Positions 18,601-25,754 of a DNA stretch of 51,800 nucleotides are shown piece after piece. The stretch covers positions 1-51,800 of the forward strand of contig CALFWL010000005.1 of assembly GCA_937928215.1 (NCBI GenBank), written 5' to 3'. Position 1 is the first letter of the stretch; every line of letters begins with the position of its first letter. The DNA is from an uncultured Pirellulaceae bacterium (GTDB taxonomy: Bacteria > Planctomycetota > Planctomycetia > Pirellulales > Pirellulaceae). The notes under the pieces are model-generated. The model was not told where the DNA came from. It ran no database searches and was given only the letters and a program-made list of their open reading frames with translations. Made by a program: the position numbers and the translations under genes.

Positions 18601-19578
18601 TCGCAGCGACGCCGAGCGCAGTTTCTTGCTGGCGGCGCGGATGTCGGCTTCGGTCGGCAGGAAGATCAGCATGTCGCCGTTGTCAATTGCAGAGACCTCG
18701 GCAACCACATCAACCAGATGATCGATGGTATCTCGTTCGCGATTCTCGAAACCCGAAGCCGTCGAATCCGTTCCTTCACCGTCGGCGGGACGATACTGAA
18801 TGTCGACGGGATACGTTCGACCTTCGACTTCGATGATTGGAACCAGCTTGTTCTGATCACGCGTGAAGTGTTCAGCAAAGCGCGCGGTATCAATCGTCGC
18901 GGATGTGATCACCAATCGCAGGTCCGGACGCTTGGGCAGGATCGTCGTCAGGTAGCCCAGCAGAAAATCAATGTTCAGCGATCGCTCATGAGCCTCATCA
19001 ACGATGATCAATTCGTACTGATCCAGAAAGCGATCCGATTGGGTCTCGGCCAGCAGAATTCCGTCGGTCATCAGTTTGACGTACGGTTGGTCTCCCGTTT
19101 TGTCGGCGAATCGGATTTTGTAGCCGATGTCCTTGCCAATCGGTGATCCCAACTGCGACGCAATTCGATTCGCGACGCCGGTCGCGGCGATTCGACGCGG
19201 CTGAGTATGTCCGATCGTGCCGGCGACCCCAAACCCCGCCTCCATGGCCAGCAGCGGCAACTGAGTCGATTTACCACTGCCGGTTTCTCCGCTGATCACG
19301 ACCACTTGATGGTCACGGATCGTCTGGCAAATTTCGGCTCGCCGTTCGAAGATGGGCAAATCCTGGTCCAGCTTGATTTCCGGCAATCCGTTTTGCCTTG
19401 CTTCGCGCAGCTTTGCGGAAGCGGTCGCGCGAGCGAAAACAGACTCTATCAGCGAATCAACCGTTTGGCTCTTTTTCAGGCTGGTCCGAATTCGATCAAC
19501 ATCTCGCTTCAGTCGAAACCGATCGCGCAACATGCACCCGCGAACAATTTCTTCCAGTTCTGCAAGTGTGACGGGCAA
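15658..19578 (-). CDS. hrpA: ATP-dependent DEAH-box RNA helicase HrpA
   Basis: 1306 residues, close to the 1300 of E. coli HrpA, a cytoplasmic DEAH/RHA RNA helicase that acts on mRNA and stalled ribosomes. Motifs in order: Walker A GETGSGKSTQLP (about 95), HTQPRR, DEAH in IIVDEAHERSLNIDFLLGYL (about 193), SAT in ITSATID, then TNVAESSITVP and QRAGRCGR in the second RecA domain. The helicase-associated, OB-fold and DUF3418 C-terminal regions follow. The start is probably TTG at 19578: the family N-terminus (here ELEEIVRGCMLRDRFRLKR) is already conserved before the first internal ATG (19533), and an in-frame TGA lies just upstream. No clear Shine-Dalgarno is seen. Identification is firm, the exact start less so. 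Confidence 0.95.
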   Translation of the reverse strand: MPVTLAELEEIVRGCMLRDRFRLKRDVDRIRTSLKKSQTVDSLIESVFARATASAKLREARQNGLPEIKLDQDLPIFERRAEICQTIRDHQVVVISGETGSGKSTQLPLLAMEAGFGVAGTIGHTQPRRIAATGVANRIASQLGSPIGKDIGYKIRFADKTGDQPYVKLMTDGILLAETQSDRFLDQYELIIVDEAHERSLNIDFLLGYLTTILPKRPDLRLVITSATIDTARFAEHFTRDQNKLVPIIEVEGRTYPVDIQYRPADGEGTDSTASGFENRERDTIDHLVDVVAEVSAIDNGDMLIFLPTEADIRAASKKLRSASLRGGATEILPLYARLSTDQQNTIFRPGKKRRIVLATNVAESSITVPRIRFVIDTGTARISHYSPKSKVQRLPIQAVSQASANQRAGRCGRIGPGICVRLYSEEDYRSRPEFTVPEIRRTNLASVILQTLSMKLGKVDEFPFPDPPRPDTIRDGFKTLFEVGAVDDRRRLTSLGQKLARLPVDPRIGRMLFAADDENCLTEILIIASALEIQDPRVRPVERRQAADAAHEKFLNAKSDFLTLLNIWDFFHQQKEDLSRGKLKKACEQNFLSYPLMRQWQDIHRQLKGMAADQRLKTRSRKNDYNAIHRSLLTGLLSGVAMLGDRHEYTGAGGLKFHLWPGSGVFEEKPKWIVSAEIVETSRRYARTVAKISPDWLEPIGSHLLKRRYTDPHWSKKRQSVMASEHVSLFGLPIVNGRLVGYSRIDTEVSRSLFIESGLAEQQFESNLDFWKHNRWLLEEIKNEADKTRNRDLIVDIATVFDFYQANLPDDATDAASLKKHIEADAEIQSRWKMTRSDLLPSLNDGDAKGLFPDQVTVGTMQIPMKYRFEPGSREDGATVRIPIEGVGQLDDAQTGWLVPGLFEEQIVALIRSLPKSLRRNLVPAPETAAKIVSEIEVGRGIFIDAVAGHLSRIGGLPVTASDFRTEKIGDHLKVNLQVVDESGELVAEGRSVADIRSQLGAEHASSVVEITDSTWHQDGLTDWTWDELPREVPIQRGGTTLSAWPAIVDQGDAVGLRLTDSQNASDSTTRQGLVRLFALKNRKAIKSQINWLPDFDKHALSLSRIVGSQTLKPQLADLISRVAFVDRQKIPRDREQLDAKQSQAIESVSIAAQAIAKWLPNISNAAFEAKLAIEDCPNRFERTRVDINQQLAHLTPNQFLAATPWQWLEQYPRYLEAISYRIDKRSSTSREKEDDAMAQLDHYWQQYETLKSAQDAQAIVDPELETLRWMIEEFRVSLFAQKLGTVIKVSPNRLDKQLAKVRRV

Positions 19579-19815
19579 CGGAGGGTCTCAATAAGAAACA
19601 GCGAGGCAAGACCGTTAGTGTAATCGAGATCACTACTGCTTTGGCACAGCTAAAATGTTCCAGTTTGCCGACGACATGAGTTATGGCCGTCCAATCGATC
19701 GCGTTTCTTCCCAGCCCGAACGTTTAGTGGTCACAAAGCCCGGCCAGCTGAATCGTTCGCCATGTCGCCATGAAGGATTGTTGACTCAACATCTGGCAGA
19801 TTCGTCAGCCGCCGC

Positions 19816-21459
19816 CTACTTCAGACTGTTTCCGTCTTTTTCGAACGGCAGCAATGGAGCTGCCAGCTCGTACTGATCCATGACGGTCGACTGAAAGATT
19901 GCTTGACCGCGAAACTGATTGGCCGCGCCCAGCGTGACTTTCTGTAACTGACCGTCCGCCGAAACCACTTTAGCTAAGTAGCGAATCGTCTCCTTTGAAC
20001 CGGCGGCAACTTGTGAAAGCTTCCACGTGATCGTCCGAGCTTCGCCATCAAACCATGCGTCTCGATCAAGCACCGTGACCTCCAAGCCAGTCGGGATGGC
20101 CAATTGGACAAGCACTTCATTCACGTCTTCGCCCGATGCGTTCTCAACGAGAACTTGATACTCGGCTTCCTCACCGGTTACCGCGTGCTGAGGTCCGTCA
20201 ATTTTGGTTTTCAATTGAGACTGAAACCAGCCACTCCTCGGCTCGGTCGAATCCGCCAAAATCGAAGGAGTAAGATCATCGCTGGCCACGTCAGAAGGCG
20301 CTTCCGCGATTTGCTTCTCCAATGGCTGAGAGTTCGCCTGGGGCAGAGACGGATCCAACGCCGCTTCAGGCTGAGTGTCCGCGGCTGGGGTGACGCTCTC
20401 CGGCGCTTCGGCAATTTGTCCTTCCAGCTCGTTCGCTTTCGGGTTAGCAACCATGACCTTGGCTGGAATTCCTGTGGAACCATAATTCAATTTCGCCTGT
20501 TCTTCCCATCGCCTGCGTGCTGCATGACCCGACAGCACGTTCATCTCTGGCTTGGTGGCAACGGTGCGAGCCGGAACAGTTTTCGTTTCCTCTATCGTGG
20601 CTTCCTTCGACGTCGAAGGTGCGGGCTCTGGTTTCGAATCGGGGTTCCAAACGTCAACTTTATGAGGAGCCGAGCGGGCGGCCAGATGTCGAACGTGCTC
20701 CATCGAGAACCGAGATTCGAAAACCACCTCATCCTTCATACCCGGATTGGTTGTCAATTCAATCGTTTTCGATTCACCAGCTGCGATCGATGCGAACTTG
20801 TACCGTGCCGTTTTGCCAACGACGACCGTTTCGTAAGGAGCCACTTCGATGATGTGAGCTTTGTCGGGAACTGCCAACTCGACCACGACGTTTCTGGCAA
20901 TGTGGCCACTGGTGTTCTCAATTTGAAAGTAGTGACGATTGGGCGCCGAGGCTCTGGTTTCCGGAGGATGGATCAAGATCGCTGCCTTGTCCGTTTCATG
21001 CGACGTGCGTGCCTGTCGGGTTGGCAGTTGGGCGCTAGTCTGTTCGATCTGGAGATTATTTGCTCCATCGAAAGTCGATTCATAGTCTGCCGTCTTCGAA
21101 TCCACCGGACCTTCAGATGCACCTTCTGCGACATCCTGCATGGATGCCGCCACAAGCGAATCCAACTGAGCGAACATGTTTCTTCCAGCAACTGCCGAAA
21201 TCGAGTTCGGTTGGGCGTTCGGTCTGCCAGTTTTGCCGGAAACGTGTTTCGCCGAATCAACTTTCGCTCCGGAATCTCGAACTGGAATTGGCTCAAGAAT
21301 CGATCGGGCAAGCGTCAGCGAGGCGGCTTTTGTGGCCGGGTTCGCCCTAGGCGAATCCGTAGTGTCGACCGGGCTCGATTGCAACGCGGACGCCTGACTG
21401 ACGGGAGCCACTGTCAGCAATGAAATTAAACATGCACGAGTGATCGATCTGCGAATCAT
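19816..21459 (-). CDS. Secreted DUF11-domain protein
   Basis: 547 residues. A signal peptide runs over residues 1-26 (CLISLLTVAPVSQASA). The region to about 165 is low complexity. A first beta-rich domain (about 170-265: YFQIENTSGHIARNVVVEL, IAAGESKTIEL) and a second (about 435-525: YQVLVENASGEDVNEVLVQL, KLSQVAAGSKETIRYLAK) both match the DUF11/CARD-like pattern. Between them is a Pro/Ala/Glu-rich spacer with repeated IAEAPE/IAEAPS phrases. It is a smaller relative of the protein at 3242-5815. Probably periplasmic or cell-surface; role unknown. It is divergent from csrA across a 536-base gap. Confidence 0.78.
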   Translation of the reverse strand: MIRRSITRACLISLLTVAPVSQASALQSSPVDTTDSPRANPATKAASLTLARSILEPIPVRDSGAKVDSAKHVSGKTGRPNAQPNSISAVAGRNMFAQLDSLVAASMQDVAEGASEGPVDSKTADYESTFDGANNLQIEQTSAQLPTRQARTSHETDKAAILIHPPETRASAPNRHYFQIENTSGHIARNVVVELAVPDKAHIIEVAPYETVVVGKTARYKFASIAAGESKTIELTTNPGMKDEVVFESRFSMEHVRHLAARSAPHKVDVWNPDSKPEPAPSTSKEATIEETKTVPARTVATKPEMNVLSGHAARRRWEEQAKLNYGSTGIPAKVMVANPKANELEGQIAEAPESVTPAADTQPEAALDPSLPQANSQPLEKQIAEAPSDVASDDLTPSILADSTEPRSGWFQSQLKTKIDGPQHAVTGEEAEYQVLVENASGEDVNEVLVQLAIPTGLEVTVLDRDAWFDGEARTITWKLSQVAAGSKETIRYLAKVVSADGQLQKVTLGAANQFRGQAIFQSTVMDQYELAAPLLPFEKDGNSLK

Positions 21460-21995
21460 GACTTTCCCTGACTTCTAACTGGATGACGAAAGCAGCGGCA
21501 CGCTCATTGATGCTCAACCGCGTCACCTGATTCAGGTATCGGGCACGGCTGAACCGGAAGATTCTGAAAAATCCGTACAAATTAAACACCAAACAGACGA
21601 TCGGTCTTCGCGACCAGAATAACCGTCAAACTTTGACAGCCGGTGCTAGCGGTTCGCTCGTTATCGAACTGTTCGCATTGGAATGACTGCTGCCGACATG
21701 TCGCATTTTGATGTATCGCGTTTTGATGTCTCAGATCGTTGCCCACCGCAGATGGCTACGAGAACTTAAAACGCCTGAGAAAACGTTCGTCAGGCCAATT
21801 TCGCGAAATTTTTTTCAGCCGTGACCAGCTGTGTCCGGGGGCTCGCGAAGATAACACCAGACCCGGAGACAAGGTCAGCAAGGCGTCGATCAAAACGATC
21901 CTGCCACGCGAACCCCGGCCGGCAACCCGGCGATCCGGAACTTTTTACTCACACGTCACGCAGGAAGCCACTGCAAAACTCTCAAGGAGATAACC
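21460..21995. other. Divergent intergenic region and csrA leader
   Basis: A 536-base gap between the DUF11 gene (minus) and csrA (plus). It should contain promoters for both. The csrA-proximal half is GC-rich with several short self-complementary CCGG blocks (around 21917-21940), so a structured leader is possible, but I could not match it to a known riboswitch. No coding sequence is convincing. Confidence 0.5.
21961..21990 (+). promoter_or_regulatory. csrA ribosome binding site with GGA motifs (possible CsrA autoregulation)
   Basis: AAGGAGA at 21984-21990 is a strong ribosome binding site five bases before the csrA ATG. It contains a GGA, and a second GGA lies 23 bases upstream (21963-21965, in CAGGAAG); a third is at 21937-21939 in TCCGGAAC. 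CsrA binds GGA motifs, commonly over its own ribosome binding site. Autoregulation is an inference; whether the GGAs sit in hairpin loops was not tested. Confidence 0.4.
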
Positions 21996-22292
21996 ATGCT
22001 TGTTCTATCACGTAAAAAGAACGAAACCATCGTCATCGACGGTTGCATCAAGGTTGAGGTATTGAAAATCAAGGGGAACACCATCCGTCTAGGCATTTCC
22101 GCCCCCGTCGATGTGAAAGTACTTCGCGGAGAACTGTCGCCGTTTGAGGTGGAGGTCGAATGCGACAAGGACGGAGCCGCCCAATTGATCGCCGAAGAGA
22201 AACCGGACTACTTGGAGCAAGCGACGACGTTCCCAGCGTCGGCTGGCGACACGGCCAATCTACCTAACCCTTTTGCTGTCATTGCGGGTTGA
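21996..22292 (+). CDS. csrA: Carbon storage regulator, translational regulator CsrA
   Basis: 98 residues. The N-terminal 60 match CsrA/RsmA: MLVLSRKKNETIVID at the start, VLKIKGNTIRLGISAP in the middle and DVKVLRGELSPFE with the RNA-binding Arg of the last strand. CsrA is a small dimeric RNA-binding protein that blocks or protects mRNAs at GGA motifs. Typical proteins have 61-75 residues; this one has about 35 extra C-terminal residues, acidic at first (VECDKDGAAQLIAEEKPDY) and then Ala/Pro-rich. The start is secured by AAGGAG five bases upstream. A long hairpin follows the stop codon. Confidence 0.95.
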   Translation: MLVLSRKKNETIVIDGCIKVEVLKIKGNTIRLGISAPVDVKVLRGELSPFEVEVECDKDGAAQLIAEEKPDYLEQATTFPASAGDTANLPNPFAVIAG

Positions 22293-22330
22293 TCGTGAGC
22301 CGAGGTTGATCGTGTTTCGAATTTCGTTCA

Positions 22331-22397
22331 GGGTGGTACTGCTTTGCGGTGTATTCATTGACGCCGCATCCTGATCCTCGCAAAGACAGTACCACCC
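22331..22397. repeat. Long imperfect palindrome downstream of csrA
   Basis: GGGTGGTACTG (22331-22341) pairs perfectly with CAGTACCACCC (22387-22397), and the adjoining CTTTGCG (22342-22348) pairs with CGCAAAG (22379-22385), leaving one bulged A at 22386. That is an 18-bp stem around a 30-base loop, which may itself form a small GCGG/CCGC stem. There is no T-run, so it is not a standard terminator. It lies 39 bases after the csrA stop. It could stabilise the csrA mRNA end or be a small non-autonomous repeat. Confidence 0.6.
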
Positions 22398-22481
22398 GAC
22401 GGAATTCACGGGGACTTGATTCGAGCCGATGTCAGTAGACATTGGCGATTGTCCAAGCCGAACGATGACGACTCGATCAAC

Positions 22482-22901
22482 ATGAAACCGAACCAGTTTA
22501 AAGTTCTGCGGACGCTGCTCGGCATCATCGGCATCGGGCTGATGGTCGCTGCGTTCGCGGTCTTCCTTCCCATCAGCTGGATGGCAGCCGCACACCAATG
22601 GTTGGGCTTGGGAGAATTCCCTGACGGCCCGATCACCATTTATCTCGCTCGATCGACATCGCTGCTGTATGCCGTTCACGGATTTTTGATGCTGTACACG
22701 GCGATCCATCTTCACCAGTATCTGCCGCTGGCGAAAGTCTTCGGTTACGTGCACGTCGTGATTGGTCTCACCATGCTCGGCATCGACCTTACCACACCAA
22801 TGCCACTCTATTGGACCGCCGTCGAGGGCATTCCGATTTCGCTCACAGGAGCCGCATTGGTCTGGCTGGCGACAAAGACGAATCTCGAAGACATGGCTTA
22901 A
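22482..22901 (+). CDS. Small integral membrane protein, function unknown
   Basis: 139 residues from ATG 22482 (an ATT-type upstream extension to 22416 would add 22 polar residues and is less likely). Four hydrophobic helices are visible: LLGIIGIGLMVAAFAVFLPI, LLYAVHGFLMLYTAI, VFGYVHVVIGLTMLGIDL and GIPISLTGAALVWLA. A conserved-looking loop HQWLGLGEFPDGPITIYLAR follows the first helix. Proteins of this pattern are common in planctomycetes and lack a known role. The stop overlaps the stop of the convergent PEP-CTERM gene by four bases. Confidence 0.75.
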   Translation: MKPNQFKVLRTLLGIIGIGLMVAAFAVFLPISWMAAAHQWLGLGEFPDGPITIYLARSTSLLYAVHGFLMLYTAIHLHQYLPLAKVFGYVHVVIGLTMLGIDLTTPMPLYWTAVEGIPISLTGAALVWLATKTNLEDMA

Positions 22902-23542
22902 GCTTTGCGACGACGCAGGGCGCCTCCGGCCAACGAAGCAAAACCAAACAGCAGCACGGTCGATGGTTCAGGGATTGCGATAACGGGAAGAACTGGCTCG
23001 CCAGAGCCGAACACTTGCGCTCGGAAACCTAGGAACGCGCCGTCGGTCAGCTCGCCCGGAAGTGAGCCATCCGGATTTTCTGGGCCGCCGCTGATGCCAA
23101 AGGCAGAAAAACTCCATTCCACAATTCCGTTGTCCAATGTCCCGACAAAGAAGTTCCAAAATCGATCGTCATCATTGAAGATGGGGGTATCAGTATCTTC
23201 ACCAAAAGAAAGAGTGTTGATCCCCAGCCCCAAACTGCCACCAAAGTCGATCGTGTCGATCGCAAATGGGCTTGCGCTGGCGATTTCGAGCAAACCATCG
23301 GCCGCCGTCGTATTCGCGGCATCCCATTGATATCCAAAAGCATAGGAATCTCTCGGGCCGGTTGCAGAAACCGGGCCGCCTCCGAAATCCACGATAAAAT
23401 ATGACGTGTTACTGCCGTTTCCAAACGTGCCTTGAAGATCAAGGACGCCATTGTTCAGAATTACCTGGGCGTGCGACGGTTGAGCCGATACGCTGCCCAG
23501 AAACAGAATTGCACTAAACACCAAAGCCGTTGTTTTTTTCAT
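22898..23542 (-). CDS. PEP-CTERM exported protein, second gene of the riboswitch-headed pair
   Basis: 214 residues from ATG 23542, which begins the signal peptide MKKTTALVFSAILFLGSVSA; a TTG four codons upstream is less likely. The C-terminus is a classic PEP-CTERM sorting signal: IPEPSTVLLFGFASLAGG followed by ALRRRKA. Such proteins are exported, cleaved and attached by an exosortase. The body is Gly/Asp-rich beta sequence (VDFGGGPVSATGPRDS, NDDDRFWNFFVG) without Cys and without an enzyme motif. It begins 51 bases after the DUF1559 gene on the same strand and so is probably in the same transcript, under the cobalamin riboswitch. Ligand and role unknown. Confidence 0.87.
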   Translation of the reverse strand: MKKTTALVFSAILFLGSVSAQPSHAQVILNNGVLDLQGTFGNGSNTSYFIVDFGGGPVSATGPRDSYAFGYQWDAANTTAADGLLEIASASPFAIDTIDFGGSLGLGINTLSFGEDTDTPIFNDDDRFWNFFVGTLDNGIVEWSFSAFGISGGPENPDGSLPGELTDGAFLGFRAQVFGSGEPVLPVIAIPEPSTVLLFGFASLAGGALRRRKA

Positions 23543-23593
23543 TGGAAGTCTCAATCGTAGTTACTGAATAGTTGATTATGTTGGTGGAAAACA

Positions 23594-24451
23594 TCATTGA
23601 TCAATGATTTCGCCACCGTCTCGAGTCAATGTTGCGATCAGGATGTCTTGATCAATCGCTTCATCGAAGTAGGAAACATGACCATCGCAGAAAACGAGAT
23701 TCACGCCGCCCGGATGGTCACTGAACAGTTCATTATTTTGCGTTTCATTGATGCCGATATTAAAGCGCTGATCGAACAGGTTTTGTCCGTTGATCCATTC
23801 CGACTGAAATTGGCCATCACGTCCGGTACACTCGCCGACCAACGCGGTATTTGACAATCCGTCACGAATCTCTGCGGCTTTCACGGGAGTTTCATAAACC
23901 ATCACTCCGACGTGTTCGGGCAATGGTTCTGGCAGGTCAAATCCGACTCCAAACAACCCGCCGTAGTCAGTGAAGGCCAAGTTATCTCCCGGATCCCACT
24001 GACCATTGGCATTCCGGTCTCCGGTTGTCATGCCGGTTCTTTTGGTCGTCGTGGTTGACGGACAAAGGTAAACGGCCAGCACCGATCCACCTGCGTCCCG
24101 GTTCTCAATCGCATTAAATCGATGCTTAAAACTGATTTGATCGTGGATGCTTTGCTGTTCAATAAATGGCAACAAGGTGGCCGACCATGCCAATTGAACC
24201 CGCGGTGCCGGCAGACGGAAATCGCACTCGATGCAACCAGCAGGAAAGAACTGATGCGTCGCCTCGTGATTGGCCAACCCCAGCCCGATTTGACGCAGAT
24301 GATTTTGGCACGCCGCTCGCCTGGCGGCTTCTCGTACTTGCTGAATCGCGGGTAACAGCATACCGATCAGGATGCCGATGATCGCGATCACGACCAGCAA
24401 TTCCACCAAAGTGAATGCGCAGCGACAGGGTTTTCTGGCAAGCAGGTTCAT
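23594..24451 (-). CDS. DUF1559 protein with prepilin-type N-terminus, under a cobalamin riboswitch
   Basis: 285 residues from ATG 24451. After a short basic leader comes the prepilin cleavage/methylation motif [20 protein letters not shown], preceded by Ala-Cys residues, then the typical DUF1559 segment [20 protein letters not shown]. The C-terminus has the family signature [21 protein letters not shown]1559 proteins are the most expanded pseudopilin-like family of planctomycetes and are thought to be surface or fibre-forming; their function is unknown. The 5' leader is a complete cobalamin riboswitch (24574-24883), which makes B12-dependent expression likely. The PEP-CTERM gene follows 51 bases downstream. 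Confidence 0.92.
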   Translation of the reverse strand: MNLLARKPCRCAFTLVELLVVIAIIGILIGMLLPAIQQVREAARRAACQNHLRQIGLGLANHEATHQFFPAGCIECDFRLPAPRVQLAWSATLLPFIEQQSIHDQISFKHRFNAIENRDAGGSVLAVYLCPSTTTTKRTGMTTGDRNANGQWDPGDNLAFTDYGGLFGVGFDLPEPLPEHVGVMVYETPVKAAEIRDGLSNTALVGECTGRDGQFQSEWINGQNLFDQRFNIGINETQNNELFSDHPGGVNLVFCDGHVSYFDEAIDQDILIATLTRDGGEIIDQ

Positions 24452-24573
24452 TTCATTTTCACAAAATCGGAGCAGCCGGCTCACAGTCAAAACGTGCGCA
24501 ACGGTAGCCCAGTTGGTTGGTGTAATTCATCACCTCGCCCGTGTTCGTCCCTCGCAGAACAGCGGTCGACATC

Positions 24574-24883
24574 CAAAGCTGGCAGGTATTCTGACTGTTG
24601 ACTCAGGCTGAAGGCGAGATGAAAAAGAACGCACCGCAGACTGGAAACTCGAAAGTCCAACCTGACGATCCGGCTTATTTCATTCTGCCTCTCGCACTAT
24701 CACTGCGGCCTTCTCACCCTTCGCTGTTCGCTCGGGGCAATGGCATTCAGATTCGCAGCGACTTGGACCCTTTGTCGAAACGCGTTCAACGCAAGGTCCG
24801 TCAATTACAGCGGCGGGGCCGTCCGGGATTCTCACCCGATTCCCTCTAACCGATCGCGAACAGGCGATCGATCACCAGCTTTG
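24574..24883 (-). promoter_or_regulatory. Cobalamin (B12) riboswitch
   Basis: Read on the minus strand. The closing stem P1 is a perfect 9-bp match: CAAAGCTGG (24883-24875) with CCAGCTTTG (24582-24574). The conserved 5' core is at 24844-24825 (GGGAATCGGGTGAGAATCCC), followed by CCGCCGCTGTAA at 24816-24805, which matches the family's CCCGC-ACTGTAA element. The 3' B12 box, AGTCAGAATACCTGCC, lies at 24597-24582. At about 310 bases it is longer than the usual 200, with an enlarged peripheral domain. The expression platform lies in 24573-24452; GAGC-CGGCT-GCTC close to the start codon of the DUF1559 gene may sequester the translation start, and no strong terminator was found. B12 would be expected to lower expression. 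Confidence 0.92.
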
Positions 24884-25020
24884 TGGAATTCCGGATCATA
24901 GTCGACATTGAAATCCCGTCAAGCGACGAAGCCCGCTTTGCAGATAGCATTGGTTGAGGAAGAATGATTCCGCCTCCCTAATCCGTCATTGTGGTCTTCC
25001 ATCAACTCACTCGCCTGCCT

Positions 25021-25722
25021 ATGAATTTTCTGGTTACGAACGACGATGGTTGGGATGCTGTTGGAATCGAGCGACTGGCTGAGATCGCAGCCAAATTCGG
25101 CACTGTCACCGTCATCGCACCGGCGAAGCCGCAATCAGGAATCAGCCATCAGCTAACGCTTGACCGAGCGATGGATTTTGTCGCACGAAAGACGGGGTGG
25201 CATTCGCTCGATGGAACGCCTGCCGATTGCGTACGGTATGGGCTGCATCATCTGAACCAAACCTTCGACCTGGTTCTTTCCGGCATCAACCACGGAGCGA
25301 ACCTTGGCGTCGACGTGTTCACCTCCGGCACCGTTGCCGCAGCCCGAGAAGCAAACTTCCACGGCGTCAGTGCGGTCGCGTTCTCGCAGTATCGATCCAA
25401 CATGGCAGCGAGTGAATTCAATTGGGACCGGTCGGCTGACTGGAGCGCTTCCACGTTCGAACAATTGTTGAAGTCGGGCAGCGGTTTGGGAAGGATGTCA
25501 GATCCGACCTTGATCAACGTGAATCTACCCGATCCAGCATCTGAAATTTCTGCCGTTCCGGAAATGGTTGAGTGCCAGACGGATCTCAGCCCGTTGCCGA
25601 TCGAGTACCGAAAAACGGAAAGCCAAGTTCACTTTTCCGGTCGCTACCAGGATCGGCCGCGGGCTGTCGGCCAAGACATCGACATCTGCTTCGGCGGCCG
25701 AATTTCAATTAGCCACCTGTGA
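25021..25722 (+). CDS. surE: 5'/3'-nucleotidase SurE
   Basis: 233 residues. SurE is a metal-dependent nucleoside monophosphate phosphatase linked to stationary-phase survival. Motifs: NFLVTNDDGWDAVGI at the N-terminus with the metal-binding Asp pair, IAPAKPQSGISH with the conserved Ser, GTPADCVRYGL, then LVLSGINHGANLG with the metal-binding Asn, and TSGTVAAAREA. The ATG at 25021 starts right at the family N-terminus; the upstream ATG-less extension to 24991 is unlikely. It is divergent from the riboswitch transcript, so the 24884-25020 interval holds both promoters. Length is slightly below the usual 250. Confidence 0.95.
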   Translation: MNFLVTNDDGWDAVGIERLAEIAAKFGTVTVIAPAKPQSGISHQLTLDRAMDFVARKTGWHSLDGTPADCVRYGLHHLNQTFDLVLSGINHGANLGVDVFTSGTVAAAREANFHGVSAVAFSQYRSNMAASEFNWDRSADWSASTFEQLLKSGSGLGRMSDPTLINVNLPDPASEISAVPEMVECQTDLSPLPIEYRKTESQVHFSGRYQDRPRAVGQDIDICFGGRISISHL

Positions 25723-25754
25723 CTAGCGGTCATCGACGTGATGACATGATCAAT

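Noticed and set aside
18400-19146. 248-codon plus-strand reading frame
   Set aside because: Antisense to the helicase motifs of hrpA; no independent evidence for coding.
19655-19876. 73-codon plus-strand reading frame between hrpA and the DUF11 gene
   Set aside because: No family resemblance, no ribosome binding site, and it runs into the antisense of the DUF11 gene.
20104-21423. 439-codon plus-strand reading frame
   Set aside because: Antisense to the DUF11 protein gene; composition is Arg/Phe-rich and repetitive, typical of a shadow frame. The minus-strand protein has a signal peptide and recognisable domains.
24598-24849. Open reading frame of 83 codons on the plus strand
   Set aside because: It lies entirely within the antisense of the cobalamin riboswitch, whose conserved elements explain the sequence; no family resemblance or ribosome binding site.
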